The position numbers and the translations under genes are program-made. Positions 56,838 to 64,000 of a stretch of 64,000 bases of DNA are shown here, one piece after another. Source of the DNA: Pseudeuparius sepicola (lineage: Eukaryota; Arthropoda; Insecta; Coleoptera; Anthribidae); contig OY987298.1 of the NCBI GenBank assembly GCA_963920635.1, positions 106,459,309-106,523,308 of the forward strand. Direction: 5' to 3'. Numbering within the stretch: position 1 is the first letter of the stretch; each line of letters begins with the position of its first letter. The notes beneath the pieces are model-generated. The model saw only the letters and a program-made list of their open reading frames with translations, was not told the origin of the DNA and searched no databases.

Positions 56838-58665
56838 AGTCGCCTATTAAATTTTACAGGTAAGTTATTACTTCTGTACAAAGGAATATCTAGGTAGGTG
56901 TTTTTGCTGCATTAGATTTTACAGAGTACCTATTGCGTTTTTTTTTAATAAAAATAATTCTAACTGGAATAAGTTGTATAATTTATGCAGATGCCTTTTT
57001 TACGTTTTGCTTTCTTCTGTAAGTAAAATATAAGACTGTCATTTTGTGTTATGTGAAAACAAGCTTATTAAAAAAAATGAAAATATAAACCAAGCATAAT
57101 ACTTACATATTTGGAGCAATGAAATGCTTAGGGTCGGTTTCTATCTAGTTCTTAGCGTTACGTGTACGACACATACCTATATTATATAGGTATGTGGTGT
57201 ACGACCATTGTTAGTCGTTAAGGGTTTACTTACAGTTCACCTTAACCCTAAGAAAATCCTGAGAAACCGGGTTTTATGGATTTAATTTTAAACGTTTTAA
57301 AATTCCCGCCTTAAATATGGTTACAAATGGCCGCCGTCCTTGATTGAAAAGTTGCCCCGGTCAGCTGTTTTGTGTTTATTCGTTTTCCCTGCTCGTTTTC
57401 GGTTTTCCCACAAGTTTTTGTCATCTAGGTATTTCGAAAATAGCCTGTTTCTAACCGTTTTTTAGTGACAGTGTAATGCTTACATACAAGAAAGCGTTTT
57501 GCTGTGATTATTACGACAATGGCTTGCTTTGTGAAGCATTATAAAAATCTCAAAAGACTGGTGCCTCCTGAAAGTTCTATTAAATTTTGCAGGTAAGTTA
57601 TTACGTCTGCGTATAGTCCTCCTAACGGCAGAATGCGTGCGACATAAGGGGGAAGAACTCGCAAATATTATAGAATTAGTCACAGTTCAGGGGCGTAGCT
57701 CAATTTTGTGTAACTCACTGACTTAATTTTCATATAATTGTTATTTAATTTATTGTTAATATTATTCTTAACGGTGATGCCTTAGACTATGGAGGAAGGC
57801 AAACCCTTATAACATTGGCAATTATTTCTCGCGCTTGAGAATGCAACGTTCTTCCCTGTTTACTCATTTTGCACACGTTAACTCCCGAACATACGAAACG
57901 CCACTGAGCTCTCTGAGCCGGCGGAAAAAACTTGCCAGCGGCCTAAAAAAATAAGATCTGTGTGGTAGACCAAATACGCAGTTAACTTTACGTACTATAG
58001 AAACAGGCACAAAACGCGTTGGCTTACTGCTTTTGTCAGCCGACTGCTTGGTAGAAGTGCTGTGTTGCCGTATTTCAAAGGCGATGGTAGACGCGACGAT
58101 GTTGAAAAAAATATAATAGGTGTTTTATCACACCGCGTTAAAAATAAATGATAAACAAAAATGGGTAAGTGGTCCCGTGATGCGAGCTTTATATAGGAAA
58201 TCTCGCAACTCTGCCCGCATTCTTTAGAAACGTTTTCTTTCGTGCTTTGGACTATACAAAGTAATATCTAGGTAGGTATTTTTGCTGTATTTTACAGAGT
58301 ACCTATTGCGCTTTTTTAATAAAAATAATTCTACCTTGAAGTTGTATAATTTATACAGCTGCCTTTTTTACGTTTTGCTTTCTTCTGTGAGTAAAATATA
58401 AGACTGTCATTTTGTGTTATGTGAAAACAAGCTTATTAAAAAAATTAAAATATAAACCAAGTATAATACTTACATATTTGGAGCAATGAAATGCTTAGGC
58501 TTAGTACAGAAAAATACAAATAAATAAACCGCTCTCGCTCACATATCTAAATAAGGTATACCTATGCCTTCATCTTACGTAAAAATATAACGATTTAATT
58601 TTAAGCGTTTTTAAATTCCCGCCTTAAATAAGGTTACAAATGGCCGCTGTCCTTGATTGGTTGTC
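56838..58665 (+). repeat. segmental duplication, two units about 1.4 kb apart
   Basis: 56875-57120 recurs at 58255-58495 (TCTAGGTAGGT, AGAGTACCTATTGCG, TTACGTTTTGCTTTC, TGGAGCAATGAAATGCTTAG). 57270-57350 recurs at 58585-58665 (AAATTCCCGCCTTAAATA, GGTTACAAATGGCCGC). The first unit has an extra palindromic insert at about 57130-57275. The type B exon at 57519 lies between the units. The rest of 57600-58250 is unique sequence with no gene recognised. Confidence 0.75.
57519..57592 (+). pseudogene. THAP-like first exon, type B, with donor
   Basis: MACFVKHYKNLKRLVPPESS then IKFC and two bases before GTAAGT. The second zinc Cys is changed to Tyr and the expected His to Cys, so a finger would not form as usual. 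Its donor and following TTATTAC match a third fragment at 56845-56875 that keeps only the exon end. Confidence 0.5.
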
Positions 58666-58697
58666 TCTTTTGAGCCGTATATGTATTATATTGGTAT

Positions 58698-58705
58698 GTG
58701 GCAGA
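58698..58705 (+). repeat. target-site duplication, left copy
   Basis: GTGGCAGA, identical to 59266-59273. Confidence 0.85.
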
Positions 58706-58877
58706 CATTGAGGTAGTATGGCGGGGAGGAGCTGTCACGTGACACAAAACGGTTTCACCTACGTCATAGATTACAAGAACAACGTCAATTTGTTGATTCG
58801 GTGCTAAAAGTGCATTAAAAGTGGCTAAAAGTGCAGTTTTCCTTGTTATTGCGAGCTATTGACCTCTGGAAATAAAT

Positions 58878-58954
58878 ATGTCATGTGCTGTACGTTGTTG
58901 CAGTAGCAATTCTAAAGTGGATAAAAAGAAATTCACAGGAATTACATTCCCCAG
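58878..58954 (+). pseudogene. THAP domain first exon, copy A'
   Basis: Same 77-bp exon as at 55667, differing at a few bases, with FPR in place of FHR, so the His typical of the motif is lost. It ends at GTAATG. It lies inside the P-like element 58706-59265. Confidence 0.65.
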
Positions 58955-59060
58955 GTAATGTAAACAATAGAAGGAGCCGTATGAATATAATTTGTAATAT
59001 CCACTTTGGTACTTTATGAAAAGAAAAATATTAAATTTATAACTACTCTAGGTATGTATT

Positions 59061-59082
59061 TGACTGACTGACTGACTGACTA
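59061..59082 (+). repeat. (TGAC)n microsatellite
   Basis: Five tandem TGAC units inside the P-like element. Copy A lacks them. Confidence 0.9.
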
Positions 59083-59265
59083 AACCCATCTTTTGATTTC
59101 GTCGTTGTTAGTTTTCGTTTTTTTACGTTTTTTATAATTTTACTAGGAATACTGTTTAATCAGACCCTGGCGTGGATCACAGACTTAGCCACACCCCCTG
59201 AACCCGTTTGCTATATGCGACAAAGTAATACTATGCGCCTCCCTCCCCCCCATACTACCTCAATG

Positions 59266-59273
59266 GTGGCAGA
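59266..59273 (+). repeat. target-site duplication, right copy
   Basis: GTGGCAGA, identical to 58698-58705. It is directly followed by GCAGAGCAGAAAGCAGAAGC, the probable start region of mRpS21. Confidence 0.85.
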
Positions 59274-59368
59274 GCAGAGCAGAAAGCAGAAGCAGTTTTT
59301 TTTTGTTTTGTGACAGCATTCGAAACCTAAAATCTAAAATATTTTGTGACTCGAACCAAAAAGAAAAG
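59274..59368 (+). other. mRpS21: mRpS21 probable non-coding first exon
   Basis: A stretch with no ATG frame of note ends AAAGAAAAG before GTATGA, a good donor, and is followed 68 bases later by the acceptor of the coding exon. The 5' boundary is inferred only. It could begin at the T-rich run near 59297, a pyrimidine start typical of ribosomal-protein genes, or within the adjoining transposon. Confidence 0.5.
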
Positions 59369-59436
59369 GTATGAATTATTAAAGATGTTTTCTTAGAAAT
59401 TTGATTTTATATTTATATTTTTTTCATTATTTAGAT

Positions 59437-59583
59437 ATGAGGCACGTAAGTTTCATAGCACGAACAGTTTTTGTTCAGAATAATGATGTTGAAGCCGCCT
59501 GTCGAATACTCAATCGAATTCTTGGAAGAGAGGGGATATTAGATCAATTCAGAAGAACCAGATTCTACGAAAAACCCTTCCAG
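59437..59583 (+). CDS. mRpS21: mitochondrial ribosomal protein bS21m, 5' coding exon
   Basis: The exon begins at 59435 after TTATTTAG, with ATG at 59437. It gives 49 residues: MRHVSFIARTVFVQNNDVEA, then ACRILNRILGREGILDQF and RRTRFYEKPFQ, ending at CAG before GTACCT. This follows Drosophila mRpS21 and human MRPS21 closely through the conserved RTVxVQ, LNRIL and RRxRxYEKP blocks. The family is about 87 residues, so roughly 38 remain (the basic VRRR...NRxxPFPGC tail). They are not visible before 64000. The protein is part of the small subunit of the mitoribosome. The frame also runs upstream through the acceptor, but that is intron. The first-exon promoter is next to the P-like insertion. Confidence 0.9.
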
Positions 59584-59956
59584 GTACCTATGTCAGTTAT
59601 TATTACCATATAAAATAAAGTACCAAAATCCCATGAGTAGAATTTCGATATACAGCAGCGTGGGTGATAGGTCTTGTAGGTACCTATCCCAACTAGGAAT
59701 TATAGTTGCGGCAACTACTTAAATAAGCAACAGTAGTTTGTTACTATAGGTTCCCATGTGGAAGGTCCATAGCCAGTTATCTGGACCAACACTAATTAAA
59801 AGTTAAAGGCCCTAGCATGTCATAATTTCATTGTTATTTGCTAGTGGCGCTAGTAGGCTTAAAAATCAGAACCTGTTACATGTTAGGTATGTGGGAGTGT
59901 GCCAGGGGTCTTCAGGTAGGTACTTGATTTTTTGTACACCTACTGCAGAAAGTTGC
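59584..59956. other. mRpS21 intron, first part
   Basis: 59755-59900 resembles 27075-27165 (GGACCAACACTA, TTTCATTGTTATTTG). No exon is seen. Confidence 0.5.
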
Positions 59957-60989
59957 GGTACCCAAGGTTAGTTTATAGGAAGGTTAGGACATTCAACGAC
60001 TAAGTTGGTTAGCATTTACACATAAATTGGCGATTTAGTAACTCCCTAAATATATAACGCTTCCAGCCATAAGCGCACACATACGTTGTTGGCATGTACT
60101 TTGTTTGTTGTTTTGGCTGTTTTCGGTTATTTCTTCATTTTAATGTTTCTGCAATGAAATAATGGAACTTTGTGGAGTACGTTGGTGCATCACACTCTTG
60201 TTTTAGAAAGTGGCTATTTATACGTCCGATGTATATGAAAGTCGGTATACGTCTTGGGCTCTTATTAGCGAGTTGAGTCACATGACTTCTTTCGACGTAC
60301 ATTTAACACCATGCACGTCCGAAGTAAACTGATTTAGATACCTCGGAAGTGCATTATTCTCAAGCATCATTGCAATATGCCCTCCTTTTTCAGTGATGGG
60401 CACTGCAGTATAAAAAAGTGGTAATTATTTCCAATGATGTAACCCACCCCCGATTTTCTTGAAATTTTGGGCTAGTACCACCCTATTTTCGTCTGACATT
60501 CGGGTAGCCAAAATTTCAAGAAAATCGGGGTGGGTTACATCGCCGAACATTGGACGAAAATACAGGGTACCTAACCAAAATTTCAAGAAAAGGAGGGCAT
60601 ACGGTCTTTATTGCAAAGATGCTTGAGGAAAATGCACTTCTGACGTATCTATTTTGTAAGTTCACTTCGGAGTCGGACGTGTATGGAGTTAAATGTAGGT
60701 CCAAGGAAGTCACGTGACTCAACTTGCCAATGAGAGCACAAGACGTATTCCGACTTTTATATACTTCAGACGTATAAATAGCCACTGCCTTTGTTTTATG
60801 TTTGTGTTTTCACTTTTCGGTTTTCAATACCCGTGTTGTTCCTTTTGATAAGCCATTGGCATTAAGCTGAAGGCCAGCTGGTGAGAGCGGCACCGTCGCG
60901 CGATGTTGCCAGTGCAAAGGGACTGCTTTTTATTTTGTTCAAGAGTGGGGGAATGTCCTAACCTTCCTATAAACTAATCTTGGTAGTAC
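59957..60989. repeat. fold-back element in mRpS21 intron
   Basis: Ends TTAGTTTATAGGAAGGTTAG and inverse. Inward matches are GTGGCTATTTATACGTC, AGTCACATGACTTC and the centre CCCGATTTTCTTGAAATTTT with its complement near 60520. About 1.03 kb, non-coding. Confidence 0.85.
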
Positions 60990-61119
60990 CTAGTAAATAT
61001 GCAGGTCCTGCATCAGTAGGCAGGGTAGGGTAACAACAACACGTAGAAAATTATTTTTTACATGTATCTAGAACATTTTTCTACATATATATATAATTTT
61101 TTAATAATTTTTCTACATA

Positions 61120-63648
61120 TACAGGGTGGTTCAAACTTTATCAGCAATACTTTAAAAACTGCTAGAAAATTTTAAAAAGGGTTTTTTTTCCTATAAACAT
61201 GTATCGAAATCCTAACGGTTTTCGATATACAGGGCCTCAAAAGTTCTTTTTTTTTTTTTCAAATTTTATTTTATTTCTCCTAAAGGAAGACAGCTAAGGC
61301 AAACATATTTGGTACAGTATAGACACTCATTAAATACTATAAATTAAAAATAATTCAGCCCATCTACTTCCACCAGTGTTGGACAGAAGGGGGTCAATAA
61401 TCATATTTTTTTAATAAAAAAAATGGTACGCCACTGGAAAAGTAATATTTTTTGCCTTCACTAAATTTTCCAATAAATTCTAAAAATGTCCCGTTTTTGA
61501 AAAATTCACTTTTGTGCGTTTCAATTTTTTTAGAAGAAGAAAATCAAAGTAGGTCTGTTTATTCGTAAAAGAAGTACACAACTAGACAGTAATATGAACA
61601 TCTAGGGGTACAATCATTACATAAACAAATAAACATAAAAAAAATTACCATGAAGCAACTATATAGCTGCTTGTGTGTGGTTTGACTTAATCTTAATAAC
61701 GTGTTGATTAAAAGGTAGGTACTTTAGTCACAAATCGAGAATAAGTCTAAAATCGGTCAAATGTGTAGGTTCACAATCGAGAATAGTTAAAAATCTGTGA
61801 AGTGTGTAGTTCATTGCGGAGAATTCAACGCCTGCCAATATGAACCAATGAAATGATATGATTTTTGAAATATTAACCAATCAGGTGATGATTTCAGCGA
61901 TAATACCACTAGTGGTATTTTCGCTGAAATCCTACTCTCTTAGTTACGTCCTAGTTACGCTAAACCAATAACATATTCAGAACCGAAAGTTTAATCTAAA
62001 TGACAGCAGCTGTGAAACTTAACTATTTGCAGTTGTTAAATTCTCTTTTTAAATACAACTCGTGGTATGCCTAATAATAGATAATACCTTTCCTTAATTT
62101 ATTACTCATTATAATCCCAATGCTAAGAAAATACCACTCCTGCTGCGCATTTGTGGTATTTTCAGCTTTGGGATTATAATTCGTAAAATTAACGAAAGGT
62201 ATTATCGATAATAGGCACACCACTTGTTATATTACCACTGATAATACTATTGCTTAATAAAACACAATCATTATATATCACTCATTAAATACAACATAGT
62301 AACTAACTTATGACTTCGTTAAAAAATGTCACAAACTAATTTTGTGTTTATTGCACCAATAAATTGTTTTACTTCCCTCTTAAAAGAACTGTAATTTATG
62401 CTACTAAATATCTTTTCTGTTATCAAAGATGATATCTTGGATGCCAGATAACAGGGACTTTTTGTCCAACAGTTTTATTACATTTAGGTGGTAGAAAATC
62501 TGTCTTTATTACGCGTAGCGTAGTTGTGCTCATTTTTTATCAGTAAAATTTTCTTATATAAACACTGTGCCAGTTTATAGCATGCCAATTGTCTGATATT
62601 AAATACTTTTGCCTATTTATAAAGGAGGTCACTTGGGTAAGTTTTGTTTTTTTTTTCAAGCATGACCTTCAAAACCCATTTCTGTAATATATTTAGACAT
62701 TCCAAATTGGAGTCATTAACTCCACCCCAAGCAACAATACCATAAGCTATCTGAGACTGAACAATCGCATAGTAAATGATTTTCAATTTCTCGATACTTA
62801 AATACTCTTAAGTATTTAAATCTGTAAATTAGTGTCCTCACTTCATTAGTTACACTTTTAATGTGTATATCTCTTATTTATACAGAGACTAGTTAGCTTT
62901 TCCTTATGGCGGAATTTCTATATATTAATAGATTTAGTTGCTTGTGTCGGCCTCTAAGGACCAAATCTAAAACTAACGGAGATCTGATGATCTGATTCAC
63001 AAGGGTGCCACCTATTATATACGAAATTTTGCACACATACTGAGTTTTCAATTCCGAACAACTTTTCTGAATAACATTTGGTCCTAAAATCTACAAAAAG
63101 GTTTCTAGATTCGACAAATTATGTGACCTGGAAATTTAAAAAAATCTAATTTTTCGCACCAGTAAAGTGGGCTTTAGGTAGGTCTTACGACAAAATGTCA
63201 TTTTTTTGAATTAAAAACTCAGTAGGAGTGCAAAATTTTGAAAGCTTAGACTTACTTTGATTTTTTTCTAATAAAAAAATTAAAAGTACAAAAGTGATTT
63301 TTTCAAAAAACGGTACTTTTTTCGAAAAAGTAAAGAATAGTTTTTTTATAATTGATTGGAAAACTTAGTGAAGGCAAAAAAATACTTTTCCAGTGGTGTA
63401 CCATTTTTTTATTAAAAAAATATGACGATTGACCCCCGTCTTTCCGACTGAACTATTTTACTGAATTATTTTTAATCTATAGTATTTAATGAGTGTCTAT
63501 ACTGTACCAAATATGTTTGCCTTAGCTGTCTTCTTTTAGGAGAAATAAAAGAAAATTTGAAAAAAAATTGAACTTTGAAAAACTCTCCTCTTTTTGAAAT
63601 TTTCTAGCAGTTTTTAAAGTATTGCTGATAAAGTTTGGACTACCCTGT
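61120..63648. mobile_element. repeat family R1, copy 3, with long inverted arms
   Basis: The left arm (61120 to about 61560), starting TACAGGGTGGTTCAAACTTT, is the inverse of the right arm (about 63235-63648). The 1.6-kb middle differs from what interrupts copies 1 and 2 and contains two smaller palindromes at about 61890-61932 and 62070-62220 (GATAATACC, TGGTATTTT words). No gene is seen in it. Confidence 0.75.
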
Positions 63649-64000
63649 ATATAAAATTGCGTAGAAAATGTAGAATATTACTAGAAAAGGTAGAATATTA
63701 CATATATACAAAATCAAATGTAGAAAATAAGACCAATCTATAAATATGTCCAATGGATTTAAATGGCATCCCTATGACTGGACGCTAGTGCCAGTACAAT
63801 ATCTACTCAAAAACTTGAGAATTACAGTGTAGGGATGTCTCCAAAAAAAATCATGAGATGGCAGGCGTGACGGCTCGGAGGGACTTCCCCGCAAGTTTTT
63901 TGAGAATAGCGAATTAAAAAATGTATACAGGGTGATTCAGTCATGATGTAAAAAAATTTTAACCACACAGTGGGGGACACCTAAAAAGGAAAATGCGAAA
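63649..64000. other. window end, no gene
   Basis: Short TAGAAAA-type repeats at 63660-63725 and a TACAGGGTGATTCAG element end at 63925, cut by the window edge. The last mRpS21 exon was not found here. Confidence 0.5.

Larger units (their letters stand above)
58706..59265 (+). mobile_element. P-element-like non-autonomous transposon, copy A'
   Basis: The left end CATTGAGGTAGTATGG is the exact inverse of the right end (59250-59265), with further imperfect match inward. Perfect 8-bp target duplications GTGGCAGA lie at 58698-58705 and 59266-59273. CA...TG ends, 8-bp duplications and a THAP first exon together fit the P-element superfamily. hAT elements also make 8-bp duplications but do not normally carry THAP. 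It has a promoter-like leader and one exon, but no transposase body. Its right end is within about 10 bp of the presumed mRpS21 5' exon. Confidence 0.85.

Noticed and set aside
1..64000. tRNA, rRNA or other structured RNA genes
   Set aside because: I looked for tRNA box A/B patterns and rRNA-like blocks by eye and found none convincing. A covariance-model scan would be decisive.

Overview
The window is a piece of an AT-rich, repeat-dense arthropod (almost certainly insect) nuclear genome. The evidence is split genes with GT-AG introns, small exons separated by kilobases of transposon debris, and proteins whose closest recalled relatives are Drosophila or human. It is not prokaryotic: there are no operons, and most open frames are short and accidental. 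I cannot fix the insect order from this sequence.

Four genes can be supported. (1) A rhodopsin-like GPCR on the + strand, split into an N-terminal/TM1 exon at 8899-9055 and a TM2-TM7 exon at 26141-27030. The splice sites and reading phase match across a 17-kb intron and give 348 residues. (2) Integrator complex subunit 14 (IntS14) on the - strand, six exons from 54408 down to 35519, 494 residues, complete. (3) DNAJC2 (zuotin/MPP11 ribosome-associated J protein) on the - strand at 53858-51978, a single uninterrupted exon of 626 residues lying wholly inside IntS14 intron 1 in the same orientation. (4) Mitochondrial ribosomal protein bS21m (mRpS21) on the + strand: a probable non-coding first exon ending at 59368 and a coding exon at 59437-59583 (49 residues). 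Its last exon is not visible and should lie beyond the window. IntS14/DNAJC2 and mRpS21 are divergently arranged.

Most of the rest is mobile-element material, mainly non-autonomous DNA transposons and long fold-back (inverted-repeat) elements, many beginning TACAGGGTG or TACAGTGTG at a TA dinucleotide in the manner of Tc1/mariner elements. Recognisable coding relics are two IS630/mariner transposase fragments (15.2-15.4 kb and 49.5-49.6 kb), a hAT transposase C-terminus in an element with an 8-bp target duplication (42362-42947), THAP zinc-finger first exons (1.3 kb and a cluster at 55.6-59.0 kb) and a PHD-like finger (9.9-10.3 kb). There is one solo LTR with a 4-bp target duplication (31212-32607).

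Layout: 0-8.7 kb, repeats and one LTR-like block; 8.9-27 kb, GPCR with a 17-kb intron full of nested fold-backs; 27-35.5 kb, repeats and the solo LTR; 35.5-54.4 kb, IntS14 with nested DNAJC2 and transposon-filled introns; 54.4-59.3 kb, intergenic region with duplicated THAP first exons and a P-element-like insertion ending just upstream of mRpS21; 59.4-64 kb, mRpS21 and its repeat-filled intron. The points most worth a second look are the THAP first-exon cluster abutting mRpS21, the nested intronless DNAJC2, the divergent GPCR, and several non-autonomous elements each built from its own short self-complementary word.
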